From Burkholderia metallica (GTDB lineage: Bacteria; Pseudomonadota; Gammaproteobacteria; Burkholderiales; Burkholderiaceae): a DNA stretch of 64,000 nucleotides. The stretch spans positions 496,001 through 560,000 of the forward strand of contig NZ_CADFDB010000002.1 of assembly GCF_902832845.1 (NCBI RefSeq), written 5' to 3'. A model generated the notes under the pieces. That model was given only the letters and a program-made list of their open reading frames with translations, was not told the DNA's origin and did no database searches. Both the position numbers and the translations under genes were made by a program. Positions 51,197-61,212 of the stretch are shown here, one piece after another; within the stretch, counting starts at the first letter, position 1; each line of letters starts with the position of its first letter.

Positions 51197-53050
51197 ATGT
51201 TTTCGTGGTTTGAACGGCGCCTGCCGACCTTCCCGCTCGAAGATCCTGCTACACCGCCGCGGGGATTCTTCTCGTTCGTCTGGGCGTGCACGCAAGGCGC
51301 GCGCAGCTGGGTCCTGCTGATCGCGCTGACGTCGGCCGCGCTGGCCGCTTACGAAGCCGCGCTGTTCGCGATGATGGGCCGCGTGGTCGACTGGCTGTCG
51401 TCGTCGACACCGGCGGATTTCGGCGGCCGTCACGTCGGCACGCTCGCCGGTTTCGCGGCGATCCTCGCCGGCAGCGCGCTGCTGATCGCGCTGCATACGA
51501 TGGTCAAGCACCAGGTGCTCGCGATCAACTTCCCGATGCGGCTGCGCTGGCTGTTTCACCGGCTGATGCTCGACCAGAGCCTGTCGTTCTATGCGAACGA
51601 GTTCGCGGGCCGCGTGACGACCAAGATCATGCAGACCGCGCTCGCGGTGCGCGACGCGCTGTTCATGTCGGTCGACGTCGTGATCGGCGTCGCCGCGTAC
51701 CTGGTCGGCATCCTCGCGCTCGCCGCCAGCTTCGACTGGCGGCTGATGATCCCGCTCGCGCTGTGGGCGCTCGGCTACGGTGTGGCGTGCGCGTACTTCG
51801 TGCCGCGCCTGGGCGCCGTCGGCAGCCGCCAGGCCGATGCGCGCGCGCTGATGACGGGCCGCATCACCGATGCGTACTCGAACATCACGACCGTGAAGCT
51901 GTTCTCGCACACGCGGCGGGAAGCCGACCACGCGCGCCGCGCGATGGAAGCGTTCAAGGCGACCGGCGACGCGCAGATGCGGCTCGTCAGCGCGTTCGAG
52001 ATCGTCAACCACCTGCTGTCGACGCTGCTGCTGGTCGGCTCGAGCGGCCTCGCGCTGTATCTGTGGATGCACGGCGAGGCGAGCGCGGGCGTGGTCGCGG
52101 CGGTGATCGCGATGGCGCTGCGCCTGTCGAGCTATTCGCACTGGATCATGTGGGAGATGACCGAGCTGTTCGAGAACGTCGGCACGATCCAGGACGGCAT
52201 CAACACGCTCACGAAAGTGCGCAGCGTGGTCGACGCGCCCGACGCGACACCGCTCGCGGTGCAGCGCGGCGAAATCGTGTTCGACAACGTGCAGTTCGCG
52301 CACGAGGACAACGACCGCGCGGTGTTCGACGGGCTGAACCTGACGATCCGGCCGGGCGAGCGGATCGGCCTGATCGGCCGCTCGGGCGCCGGCAAGTCGA
52401 CGCTCGTGAACCTGCTGCTGCGCTTCTACGACGTGGGCGGCGGCACGATCCGGATCGACGGTCAGGACATCGCGCACGTGACGCAGGACAGCCTGCGCAG
52501 CGCGATCGGCATGGTCACGCAGGATACGTCGCTGCTGCACCGGACGATGCGCGAGAACCTGCTGTACGGCCGCCCCGACGCCACCGAGCGCGAGATGCAC
52601 GCCGCCGCGGTGCGCGCGGAAGCGTCCGAGTTCATCGCGCGGCTGCGCGACCGCCACGGGCGCAGCGGCTACGACGTCGAGGTGGGCGAGCGCGGCGTGA
52701 AGCTGTCGGGCGGCCAGCGGCAGCGCGTCGCGATCGCGCGCGTGATGCTCAAGGACGCGCCGATTCTCGTGCTCGACGAAGCGACCAGCGCGCTCGATTC
52801 CGAGGTTGAAGTCGCGATCCAGCGCAGCCTCGACGATCTGATGAGCGGCAAGACGGTGATCGCGATCGCGCACCGGCTGTCGACCATCGCGGCGATGGAC
52901 CGGCTGATCGTGCTCGACGAAGGGCGCATCGTCGAGGAAGGCACGCATCAGCAGCTGCTGCAGGCGGGCGGCATCTATGCGGCGCTGTGGGCGCACCAGA
53001 GCGGCGGGTTCCTCGGTGAAACCGCGGAGGCGGAGAACGCGGAGCAGTAA
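51197..53050 (+). CDS. ABC transporter, fused permease and ATPase (MsbA-like)
   Basis: 617 residues. The N-terminal ABC_membrane domain (about 30-330) has six hydrophobic helices; the ATPase has Walker A GRSGAGKST, the signature LSGGQRQRVAIARV and Walker B ILVLDEATSALDSE. Half-size exporter that acts as a homodimer. AAGGAGAGG precedes the ATG. Relatives export lipids or hydrophobic drugs; substrate unknown. No neighbouring gene hints at the cargo. Confidence 0.92.
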   Translation: MFSWFERRLPTFPLEDPATPPRGFFSFVWACTQGARSWVLLIALTSAALAAYEAALFAMMGRVVDWLSSSTPADFGGRHVGTLAGFAAILAGSALLIALHTMVKHQVLAINFPMRLRWLFHRLMLDQSLSFYANEFAGRVTTKIMQTALAVRDALFMSVDVVIGVAAYLVGILALAASFDWRLMIPLALWALGYGVACAYFVPRLGAVGSRQADARALMTGRITDAYSNITTVKLFSHTRREADHARRAMEAFKATGDAQMRLVSAFEIVNHLLSTLLLVGSSGLALYLWMHGEASAGVVAAVIAMALRLSSYSHWIMWEMTELFENVGTIQDGINTLTKVRSVVDAPDATPLAVQRGEIVFDNVQFAHEDNDRAVFDGLNLTIRPGERIGLIGRSGAGKSTLVNLLLRFYDVGGGTIRIDGQDIAHVTQDSLRSAIGMVTQDTSLLHRTMRENLLYGRPDATEREMHAAAVRAEASEFIARLRDRHGRSGYDVEVGERGVKLSGGQRQRVAIARVMLKDAPILVLDEATSALDSEVEVAIQRSLDDLMSGKTVIAIAHRLSTIAAMDRLIVLDEGRIVEEGTHQQLLQAGGIYAALWAHQSGGFLGETAEAENAEQ

Positions 53051-53250
53051 GCGGGAACGCTGCGGCAACAGGGCGGCACGTCCGTCGCGCTCCGCTGCTA
53101 CTCTGCGCACCCACCGCCGATCCGTTGCGCGCGCACCCATCTCCACCCTCGCCTCATAACGATCCGACAAATTATTGGTTCCCTCGACGACGCGCTGTCC
53201 GTATCGTTCACCGACTCGTCAGACCAATCGACCAACGGGGGAATCCAACA

Positions 53251-54423
53251 ATGAAACAGATCCGTTCACTCGCACTGCTCGCGCTGCCGGCCGCGCTCCA
53301 TGCCGCCGGCGCTCACGCGCAAAGCAGCGTCACGCTGTACGGCATCGTCGATGCGGGCATCGCGTACGTGCACAACGCGCAGAACGCGAACGGCAGCAAC
53401 GCGTCGAACCTCGTCAAGTTCAGCAGCGGCAACCTGTCGGGCAGCCGCTGGGGGCTGCGCGGCACCGAGGATCTCGGCGGCGGTCTGGCCGCGCTGTTCC
53501 AGCTCGAAAACGGCTTCAACGTCGGCACGGGCGCGCTCGGCCAGGGCTCGCGCGAGTTCGGCCGCAAGGCAGTCGTCGGCCTGTCGAGCAGCACGTACGG
53601 TACCGTCACGCTCGGCCGCCAGTACGACCCGGTCGTCGATCTCGTGCAGGGTCTCACGCAGGACAACTACTTCGGCGGCGTGTTCGCGACGCCGGGCGAC
53701 CTCGACAACTACGACAACAGCCTGCGCGTCAGCAACTCGGTGAAGTACACGAGCCCGCTGATCTCGGGCTTCCAGTTCGAGGGGCTGTACGGCTTCGGCG
53801 GCGTCGCGGGCGCCACCGGCAGCGGCCGCACGTACAGCTTCGGCGCCAGCTACGCGAACGGCCCGCTGTCGCTCGGCGCCGGCTTCTTCTATGCAAACGG
53901 CGGCTCCACCGTCGCGAACGGCGTACGCACGTGGTCGAGCAGCTCGGACACGCTGTTCAACACCGTGATCAACCAGGGCTTCTCGAGCGCGAAGTCGATC
54001 CAGATCGTGCGCGTGGCCGGCCAGTACGTGGCCGGGGCCGCCACCTTCGGCCTCGCGTATTCGAATACGCAGTACGGCGCGGACACGCTGTCGACCTTCC
54101 GCCAGAACGCGAAATTCAACAACGGTTCGGCGTTCTTCAACTGGCAGTTCTCGCCGGCACTGCGCGCGGGCGTCGGCTACAACTACACGTCGCTCACGGG
54201 CCCGGCTTCCGCGCACTACAACCAGGTCAACCTCGGCGCCGACTACGCGCTGTCGAAACGCACCGACCTGTATGCGCTGTTCGGCTACCAGAAGGCGAGC
54301 GGCAACACGCTCAATGCGAACGGCGCGGTCGTGAAGGCCGCCGCGTCGGTCGGCTCGTACGGTGTGAACTCCGGCACCGATACGCAGGAACTCGCGATCG
54401 TCGGGATTCGCCACAAGTTCTGA
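53251..54423 (+). CDS. outer-membrane porin (Porin_4 family)
   Basis: 390-residue Burkholderia-type general porin, 16-stranded beta barrel. Signal peptide 1-23 (ending AHA) and mature QSSVTLYGIVDAGIAYV; C-terminal VGIRHKF ends in the Phe needed for outer-membrane assembly. GSRWGLRGTEDLGGGLAALF is the typical second strand pair. Start at 53251 fits the signal peptide; the frame is open to 53125 but without signal character. Confidence 0.95.
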   Translation: MKQIRSLALLALPAALHAAGAHAQSSVTLYGIVDAGIAYVHNAQNANGSNASNLVKFSSGNLSGSRWGLRGTEDLGGGLAALFQLENGFNVGTGALGQGSREFGRKAVVGLSSSTYGTVTLGRQYDPVVDLVQGLTQDNYFGGVFATPGDLDNYDNSLRVSNSVKYTSPLISGFQFEGLYGFGGVAGATGSGRTYSFGASYANGPLSLGAGFFYANGGSTVANGVRTWSSSSDTLFNTVINQGFSSAKSIQIVRVAGQYVAGAATFGLAYSNTQYGADTLSTFRQNAKFNNGSAFFNWQFSPALRAGVGYNYTSLTGPASAHYNQVNLGADYALSKRTDLYALFGYQKASGNTLNANGAVVKAAASVGSYGVNSGTDTQELAIVGIRHKF

Positions 54424-54541
54424 TCGCGTCGCCGCACGACTGCGGCAACGACGACGACAGCCGGCAGGCGCGCACCGTGGTGCGCGCCTGCGGCGCATAC
54501 ACTGTCCGCGTATCCGTTGCGCACGACACGAGGAGGCCGGC

Positions 54542-55186
54542 ATGCTGACCATATGGGGGCGCCGCAATGCATTCAACGTCCAGAAGGTGATGTGGCTCGT
54601 CGACGAGCTCGCGCTCGCGCATCGGCACGTGCCGGCCGGCGGGCGGTTCGGCGTGCTCGACACGCCCGGTTTTCTCGCGATGAACCCGCACGGGCGCGTC
54701 CCCGTAATCGACGACGGCGGCACGGTCGTCTGGGAATCGCACAGCATCCTGCGCTACCTCGCCGCGCGTTACGGACGCCCCGGCTTCTGGCACGACGATC
54801 CGGCCGAACAGTCGCGCGCCGATCGCTGGATGGACTGGTCGCAGACTGCGCTGCAGCCGGCGTTCCTGAACGGCGTGTTCCGCGGCTACTACCGCACGCC
54901 GCCCGAGCAGCGCGACATGGCGCGCGTCGCGCAGAGCATCGCGCAGTGCGCGCAGTATTTCCGGCAGCTCGATGCGGTGCTGGCCGCGCAGCCGTTTCTC
55001 GCGGGCAATGCGCTCACGCTCGCCGACATCGCGGCCGGCACGCACCTGTACCGCTATTTCGAACTCGACATCGCACGGCCGGACCTCCCGCACGTGCAAG
55101 CGTGGTACGAACGGCTGAAAGCACGCCCCGCGTATCGCACGCACGTGATGATTCCATTCGACGACTTGCGCGGGCGGCTCGACTAA
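54542..55186 (+). CDS. glutathione S-transferase family protein
   Basis: 214 residues. The N-terminal thioredoxin-like domain (LTIWGRRNAFNVQKVMWLVD) and the glutathione-binding GRVPVIDDGGTVVWESHSIL are clear, followed by the all-helical domain ending in AWYERLKARPAYRTHVM. GAGGAGG precedes the ATG. The usual Ser/Cys at the catalytic position reads Asn or Arg (RRNAFN), common in the beta/theta-like class. Substrate unknown. Confidence 0.92.
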   Translation: MLTIWGRRNAFNVQKVMWLVDELALAHRHVPAGGRFGVLDTPGFLAMNPHGRVPVIDDGGTVVWESHSILRYLAARYGRPGFWHDDPAEQSRADRWMDWSQTALQPAFLNGVFRGYYRTPPEQRDMARVAQSIAQCAQYFRQLDAVLAAQPFLAGNALTLADIAAGTHLYRYFELDIARPDLPHVQAWYERLKARPAYRTHVMIPFDDLRGRLD

Positions 55187-55231
55187 CCGCCGCTCCCGCG
55201 ACGATGGATCGGCCCGAAACCACCCCACCGC

Positions 55232-55744
55232 CTAACGTCGCCGCATGCCGCCGAATCCGCTCCCGCCGCCGAACGAATGCATGCCGCCGAATCCGCGGCC
55301 GGCGGTGCCGGCAGGGAACGCGCCACGGTGAAAGCCCGCGCCGATCGGCATGCCGAAGCGGCGATGCTCGATCCCGTTGAACGGGCCAACGTGATCGACG
55401 TGGTGGAAATGGTGGAAGTGGCGCAAGCGATCGACGAAGACGAAGCCCACGCCTGCACCGATGAATAGCGGCGGCCCCCAGTACCACAGGTCGGCATACG
55501 GATAGTCCGCCACCGGATACCATGGAATGCTACCGTCGGGACGCTGCACGAACTGCCACGTGCCGTCGTCCTGCAGGCACGCACGCCCGACGATCTGCTG
55601 CTCCGTGCCGTCGATGTTCGCTTGCGCGACGACCGCACGACAGTTCGCCGTGTTGTCCGCCAGATCGTCGTACGTTTGCGCAAAGACCGCCGCGGAACAG
55701 CCGAGACAGACGATTCCCATCCCGGATCGAAACCAGTTGCACAT
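55232..55744 (-). CDS. secreted His/Gly-rich protein
   Basis: 170 residues, signal peptide about 1-22 (GIVCLGCSAAVFAQ). The mature part has a Cys pair (TANCRAV, RACLQDDG), a Tyr-rich loop, then HFHHFHHVDHV and a Gly-rich tail GFGGMHSFGGGSGFGGMRRR, which may bind metal ions. GGAG precedes ATG at 55744. Similar YXWQ/His-rich proteins occur in Burkholderia without known function. Confidence 0.75.
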   Translation of the reverse strand: MCNWFRSGMGIVCLGCSAAVFAQTYDDLADNTANCRAVVAQANIDGTEQQIVGRACLQDDGTWQFVQRPDGSIPWYPVADYPYADLWYWGPPLFIGAGVGFVFVDRLRHFHHFHHVDHVGPFNGIEHRRFGMPIGAGFHRGAFPAGTAGRGFGGMHSFGGGSGFGGMRRR

Positions 55745-55966
55745 GATCGGCTCCTGCCTGATTGCCCCCGACGATTCGGTCGCCGGCGCGGCTCGACCCG
55801 CACGCCAGACCGGATCGTTCGCGCACGATTCACCACGCGGCCGCAACGCGCCGCCGCATCGAATACGGTCTCCTGACGGCTAAACGATGCGGCGCATCCG
55901 GTTATTCCAGGGGTCCGGTGCAAATGATCGATGCGGGGAACCGCTAGCCGGCGTGCGGCGTGCGGC

Positions 55967-56440
55967 CTAACGCGTCGCGAAACGGTAAGCAGCCGCAGCC
56001 GCGATCCCGAAAACCAGATGGGCCACGAGCGTGACCGCGCCGCGAACCGGGATGAACCACGGAAAAATCGTGGTGAACGCGTACAGGTTGACGCCGTACA
56101 GAATGAGGCCGAACGCGCCGCCTGCGAGCAGCGCCGCCGTAAGCGACAGGGTGCGGATCACCGTCGCCAGCACCGCCGCATAGGCCAGCGACAGCGCCAG
56201 ATGCACGACGCTCGCCACCGCCATGACCCACGGATCGAAGCCGGCGGACGCGCCGAGCACGCCGGGCCCCATCACGATGGCCGCGGTGAGCCGGGTGTCG
56301 CGCAACAGGTTCCCGATGGCGTCCTCGCCGACGATCGGCCAGAGCAGCAGCTCGACGACGGTCGAGCCGACCGCCGCGCCGAACGCGGCCCAAAACACCG
56401 GGACGACACCGGCCCGTTTCAATCGACGCTCCCATCGCAA
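55967..56440 (-). CDS. hypothetical membrane protein
   Basis: 157 residues with four to five hydrophobic segments, e.g. VVPVFWAAFGAAVGSTVVEL, VMAVASVVHLALSLAYAAVL and FGLILYGVNLYAFTTIF. The first Met at 56440 gives a membrane-like start. Not a family I can name; neighbours give no hint. Confidence 0.65.
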   Translation of the reverse strand: MRWERRLKRAGVVPVFWAAFGAAVGSTVVELLLWPIVGEDAIGNLLRDTRLTAAIVMGPGVLGASAGFDPWVMAVASVVHLALSLAYAAVLATVIRTLSLTAALLAGGAFGLILYGVNLYAFTTIFPWFIPVRGAVTLVAHLVFGIAAAAAYRFATR

Positions 56441-56534
56441 CCGGCCGATGCGTCGCAGCGGCAGGCGCGCCGTTCGCTGCGGCGCCGGTCGCGTAACGCG
56501 TGCCCGCGATACCGGGTGGAGCAGCCGCGCATCG

Positions 56535-57197
56535 TCACGATGCCTGTTCGCAATCCGTCCAGTATGCGAACGGATCGCGATGTTTCGGATAGTTCTCGTC
56601 GAGCCACTTCAGCAGCGTCGCGCGCGCATTGTCCATGTCGGCTTTCAGCGACGAGGTCGTCAGTTCGTGCACTTCGCCGGACTTTTCGCGATCGACCACG
56701 AAGCAGTTCCAGTCGGGGCCGTCGAGATCCGGATCGTCGGACGCCTTCGACGACTTGCCCCAGCCGAACCCTTTACGCGCATCGATGTAATACCGCGGAT
56801 GCACTTTCAGGTACGACATCTCGCCGCCCTGCAGGCTGCTCTCCGCGCGCAGCACATCGCGTCCGTCGACGATCTGCGTGACGTCCGGAAGCCGGCGCGC
56901 GCGCCATCCGGCCGGCAGTGTCGCGATCGCCTTGACGCTGTCGTACATCCCCCATTCCAGCCCCCAGGCTTCGGCCATGCGCTTCATGAATGCGTTCGCA
57001 TTCGGATAGCCGCGCAACTGGATCCGGGTCGACAGCGTGACTTCGATCCCGCCACGCCCGTCGGCGGAGGCATCGCCCGCGCTCGCCTCGAACGGATTGC
57101 CCGGACGCGACGTGCGCGTCTCGTCCGTGGGCGCCATGCCCGAAAACAGCTGGTCGAGCGCGGCACGCGCTTTCGACGATTTGTCCGGCCTGTTCAT
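56535..57197 (-). CDS. hypothetical protein
   Basis: 220 residues, soluble. TLPAGWRARRLPDVTQIVDG and YLKVHPRYYIDARKGFGWG, then DWNCFVVDREKSGEVHELTT in the second half. AGGAGGA before the ATG at 57197 is a strong ribosome site and rules out the longer frame to 57341. Family unknown. Confidence 0.75.
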   Translation of the reverse strand: MNRPDKSSKARAALDQLFSGMAPTDETRTSRPGNPFEASAGDASADGRGGIEVTLSTRIQLRGYPNANAFMKRMAEAWGLEWGMYDSVKAIATLPAGWRARRLPDVTQIVDGRDVLRAESSLQGGEMSYLKVHPRYYIDARKGFGWGKSSKASDDPDLDGPDWNCFVVDREKSGEVHELTTSSLKADMDNARATLLKWLDENYPKHRDPFAYWTDCEQAS

Positions 57198-57382
57198 CGT
57201 TGTCCTCCTGGACATCCCCACGACTGCATACATGTTCGATTCACGTTCATCTCTTCCTCTCATCGCTTTCGCGGTCGCATTGTCGTCGATCCGGCACCCG
57301 CGGCCTAGTGCCGCGTAGCGCGAACCGCTTCCATCGTCCAAACGGGCCGCCGCGGCGGGCCGTCATCGCATACCGTCCCGGG

Positions 57383-58369
57383 CTAGCCGCCCTCTTCCAC
57401 CGCCGCCCGCATTCGCTCCATCAACGCCAGCACTTCCGGCCGATTCTCCCCCTTCGCGTGGACGAAGTAATAGCGAAGCACCGAATCGACCTCATGCCGG
57501 CTCACGCGCACGAGTTCGCTGCGCTTCAGATAGGCATCGGCGAGCGGCACGCGCGCGAGCGCGACGCCGAGCCCCGCCTCGGCCGCGGCCAACACGAGGT
57601 TGTAATCCTCGAAACGGCGATCCTGCACGCGCGGCTTGAACGGCACGCCCAATGCGTCGAACCACGTGCGCCAGCCGGTCACGTCGGAATCGTGCAGCAG
57701 CGGCAGGTCGAGCAGCGCGGCATCGCCGCGCCGGCGGCGCGCCGTCGCCAATTGCGCGGCGAGCCGCGGATGCGCAACCGGATAGAGCCGTTCGGGCATG
57801 AACGTGCGGGTCTCGAGTTGACGCCAGTTGCCGCGCCCGTACCGGATCGACAGGTCCGCTTCCCCGCCGGCGATATCCACGTTGCGCAGATCGATGCCGA
57901 GCTCGATCCGCAACGCGGGCGCCGCGCTCTCCAGCGCATGCTGGCGCTCGAGCAGCCAGAGCTGCGCGAATGCCGGCACCACGCTCATTCTGACCAGCCG
58001 CGGCGTACGCGGCGAGCGCCACTGATCGGCCGCACTGTCGATGATCGCGAATGCCTGTTCGATCCGGCCGACGAAGCGCTGGCCGTCCGGCGTCAGCCGC
58101 ACGCCGCGCGCATGACGTTCGAACAATCTCAGGCCGAGCCAGTTCTCGACGGCGGCCACGCGCCGGCTGATCGCGCCGTGCGTGACGCCGGAGACGTCGG
58201 CCGCGGCCAGGAACGAACCCTCGCGCGCGACCGTGCAGACCGTCTCGAGGCTCGCGAGCGGCGGCCGCGCACCCGGCGTCGGTACGGCGGCGGGCAATGC
58301 CGCCGTGCCCTGCTTCGCGCGGACTGAAGCACCGGTCGGCCGCCGGTTCGAGCTGTGAATCATGTTCAT
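57383..58369 (-). CDS. LysR family transcriptional regulator
   Basis: 328 residues with an N-terminal extension of about 35 residues before the HTH (GSFLAAADVSGVTHGAISRR). The effector domain carries VDIAGGEADLSIRYGRGNWR and GLGVALARVPLADAYL of the GcvA-like branch. Starts at 58369 or 58363. It is divergent from the EamA transporter and probably controls it. Confidence 0.9.
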   Translation of the reverse strand: MNMIHSSNRRPTGASVRAKQGTAALPAAVPTPGARPPLASLETVCTVAREGSFLAAADVSGVTHGAISRRVAAVENWLGLRLFERHARGVRLTPDGQRFVGRIEQAFAIIDSAADQWRSPRTPRLVRMSVVPAFAQLWLLERQHALESAAPALRIELGIDLRNVDIAGGEADLSIRYGRGNWRQLETRTFMPERLYPVAHPRLAAQLATARRRRGDAALLDLPLLHDSDVTGWRTWFDALGVPFKPRVQDRRFEDYNLVLAAAEAGLGVALARVPLADAYLKRSELVRVSRHEVDSVLRYYFVHAKGENRPEVLALMERMRAAVEEGG

Positions 58370-58426
58370 ATCCGGATGCTGATCTGTGCGCTAGCTTAGC
58401 ATCTCGCCACGCCGCATCATCGGCGC
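58370..58426. promoter_or_regulatory. short divergent promoter region, LysR / EamA
   Basis: Only 57 bases, so both promoters must overlap the genes or each other. Confidence 0.35.
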
Positions 58427-59326
58427 ATGAACACATTCTCCATCCCGTCGTCGCGCCGTGCGCGGCAGCCGCTGATCGCGGCCGGTGCGGTCGCCTTCAC
58501 GATCGTTTCGTGGGCGTCCGCGTTCCCGTTCATCCGGATCGGCCTGCACGGCCTGACCCCGCTGCAGCTCGCGGCCGCGCGCTTCACCACCGCGGCCGTG
58601 CTCATCGTCGTGTGGCTGGCCGTGCGGCGGCCGCGCGTGCCGACCCGCGGCGACGCGCTGCGCTTCGGGCTGTGCGGCTTTCTCGGCATCGCGCTCTACA
58701 ACGCGCTGCTCAATACCGGCGAGCAGACGGTATCGGCCGGCGCCGCGAGCTTCATTGTGAACACGCTGCCGATCTTCACGGCGCTGCTGGCCGCCGTGTT
58801 CCTGGGCGAGCGCTTCAATCGCTGGGGCTGGCTCGGCTCGCTGGTCAGCCTCGCCGGCATCGCGGTGATCGCACGCGGGCAGCCGGGCGGCCTCGTGCTC
58901 GGTGCGGGCAGCACGCTGATTCTCGGCGCGGCACTGTGTTCGGCCAGCTATTTCGTGCTGCAGCGTCGGCTGATTCCGGTATACGGCGCGCTGGCGTGCA
59001 CCGCGTACACGCTGCTGGCCGGCGCGTTGCTGCTCGCCCCGTGGCTGCCAGGTGCGCTCGTGGCGCTGGACTACGGGTCGCGCGACACGACGCTGGCTGT
59101 CCTGACGCTCGGCATCTTCCCCGCCGCGCTCGGCTACGCGACCTGGACCTTCGCGCTCGGCTACTTCGGCGCGGCGCGCGCCGCCAACTTCCTCTATCTG
59201 ACGCCGGCGGTCGCAACGCTGCTGTCGATGGCGCTGACGGGCGAGCAGCCCGGCATCGAGACGGTGTGCGGCGGCCTGCTGGCGATCGTCGGCGTGATCT
59301 TCGTCGCGTGGCGCGGACGTTCGTAG
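58427..59326 (+). CDS. EamA/DMT family transporter
   Basis: 299 residues, ten helices in two EamA repeats. IVSWASAFPFIRIGLHGLTP and NTGEQTVSAGAASFIVNTLP are characteristic, with GYFGAARAANFLYLTPAVAT as the repeat 2 equivalent. Inner-membrane exporter of amino acids or other metabolites; substrate unknown. Divergent to LysR. Confidence 0.9.
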   Translation: MNTFSIPSSRRARQPLIAAGAVAFTIVSWASAFPFIRIGLHGLTPLQLAAARFTTAAVLIVVWLAVRRPRVPTRGDALRFGLCGFLGIALYNALLNTGEQTVSAGAASFIVNTLPIFTALLAAVFLGERFNRWGWLGSLVSLAGIAVIARGQPGGLVLGAGSTLILGAALCSASYFVLQRRLIPVYGALACTAYTLLAGALLLAPWLPGALVALDYGSRDTTLAVLTLGIFPAALGYATWTFALGYFGAARAANFLYLTPAVATLLSMALTGEQPGIETVCGGLLAIVGVIFVAWRGRS

Positions 59327-59970
59327 GCTCGGCGCCGTGTCGTGACGGCGCCGTCGCGCCCGGCGCTCCGCCGGCGAGCCGGCCGGGATGAACCCCGGCC
59401 TCTGCAAAGCTGAATGCGTGGCGCGGGCGGTCGCGTCTGCGCGTCAACTCGCAGACGTGCGCGGACTTGACCGTTAGTTGCATTAATGCACAGACATCGA
59501 CTGCGAAGAAACACGGCACGTAACCCGATGCCTACGCACAGTCGTCCAAACTGTGCAGACGAATCGACCGAACAGTTCCGGATTGACCGTACATCAGTGT
59601 CCATGGCTTCGTCCCGGCCGCCCGCCGAATAATGGATGCAGCCATCGGGGCATCGACAGCGAGTCGCAGCCGGTGGCCTGCCGCGACGCACGATTTCCGG
59701 GATCCGGCGCCTTCGAATGTCGGCCGCCGGCCACGCCGTCACTGCTCCGCTACGCGATGCGCCGCAGCGCGCCAAATCGGGTTCATATATATTCATATGA
59801 ATTGCACCGTATCCGGCCCCGTTTCGTCCGCCCGTTCGGGTCGCACGTCGAAAGGCAGGAGGCGATGCAAGTGAAACCCGTGATGGGTATGGAGACTCGC
59901 CCGATCGCCCCGACCTCGCCGTCGGCCGGTCGAGACGTCAATAGAAAGACATTCAATTCGGAGATGGCAG
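59327..59970. other. gene-free stretch with AT-rich palindromes
   Basis: About 640 bases. Includes TGCATTAATGCA (59479-59490) and ATTCATATGAAT (59791-59802), both perfect 12-base palindromes, and an AT-rich patch at 59780-59805 that may be the promoter of the binding protein gene. No gene supported. Confidence 0.5.
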
Positions 59971-61125
59971 ATGGAACGAAGCATTGTCGGCATGCGCTGC
60001 AAACCCCTGATCACCGTTGCACTGGCTGCCGCCGCGTTCGCGGCCGCATCGACCGCGATGGCCGACCAGGTCGTCAAGATCGGCAGCGTCGAACCGACGA
60101 CGGGGGGCATCTCGCACCTCGGCAAGGACAACGAGAACGGCGCGCGCCTCGCGGTCGAGGAGATCAACGCGAAGGGGCTCGTGATCGGCGGCAAGAAGAT
60201 CACGCTGCAACTCGATGCGCAGGATGACGCGGCCGACCCGCGGCAGGCCACGCAGGTCGCGCAGAAGCTCGTCGACGACAAGGTCGTCGCCGTCATCGGC
60301 CACCTGAACTCGGGCACGTCGATCCCGGCGTCGAAGATCTACAGCGACGCGGGCATCGTGCAGATTTCTCCGTCGGCCACGAACCCGACCTACACGCAGC
60401 AAGGCTTCAAGACCACCTACCGCGTGGTCGCGACCGACGCGCAGCAAGGCCCGGCGCTCGCGAGCTACGCGCAGGCGAAGGGCGTGAAGAGCGTCGCGGT
60501 GGTCGACGATTCGACCGCGTACGGCCAGGGCCTCGCGAACGAGTTCGAGAAGAAGGCGAAGGCGCTCGGCCTGAAGGTGCTGTCGCACGACGCGACCAAC
60601 GACAAGGCGGTCGACTTCCGCGCGATTCTGACGAAGATCAAGGGCGAGAACCCGGACGCGATCATGTACGGCGGCATGGACGCAACCGGCGGCCCGCTCG
60701 CGAAGCAGGCGAAGCAGCTCGGCCTGCGCGCGAAGATCCTGTCCGGCGACGGCGTGTGCACCGACTCGCTGGCCGACCTGGCCGGCCCGGCGGCCGACAA
60801 CGTGCTGTGCTCGCAGGCGGGCGCCGCGCTCGAGAAGATGCCGGGCGGCGCGGACTTCCTCGCGAAGTACCAGAAGCGCTTCAACCAGGGCATCAAGTTC
60901 GATGCGCCGTTCGCGTATGACGCGGTCTACATCGCGGTCGACGCAATGAAGCGCGCGAACTCGACCGATCCCGCGAAGATCCTGGCGGCGATGCCGGCGA
61001 CGAAGTACGACGGCGTGATCGGCACGACGACGTTCGATTCGAAGGGCGACCTGACGCACGGGATCATCTCGATCTACGGCTACAAGAGCGGCAAGAAGAC
61101 CTTCCTCGACCAGGTGAAGATGTAA
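59971..61125 (+). CDS. branched-chain amino acid ABC transporter substrate-binding protein (Liv type)
   Basis: 384-residue periplasmic binding protein. Signal peptide to about residue 32 (STAMADQ), mature VVKIGSVEPTTGGISHLGKD, with GHLNSGTSIPASKIYSDAG and SPSATNPTYTQQGFKTTYRV that form the amino acid pocket of LivJ/LivK. GGAG is 7 bases before the ATG at 59971. There are no permease or ATPase genes alongside it, so it either shares a distant Liv transporter or is an orphan. Confidence 0.92.
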   Translation: MERSIVGMRCKPLITVALAAAAFAAASTAMADQVVKIGSVEPTTGGISHLGKDNENGARLAVEEINAKGLVIGGKKITLQLDAQDDAADPRQATQVAQKLVDDKVVAVIGHLNSGTSIPASKIYSDAGIVQISPSATNPTYTQQGFKTTYRVVATDAQQGPALASYAQAKGVKSVAVVDDSTAYGQGLANEFEKKAKALGLKVLSHDATNDKAVDFRAILTKIKGENPDAIMYGGMDATGGPLAKQAKQLGLRAKILSGDGVCTDSLADLAGPAADNVLCSQAGAALEKMPGGADFLAKYQKRFNQGIKFDAPFAYDAVYIAVDAMKRANSTDPAKILAAMPATKYDGVIGTTTFDSKGDLTHGIISIYGYKSGKKTFLDQVKM

Positions 61126-61212
61126 CCCGCCGCCGCGCCGGCACGACGGGAACGCCACCCGTCGGCGCTGGCGCCGCGCAGGCCGATTTCTGATTGACGG
61201 AGACGAAGCATC

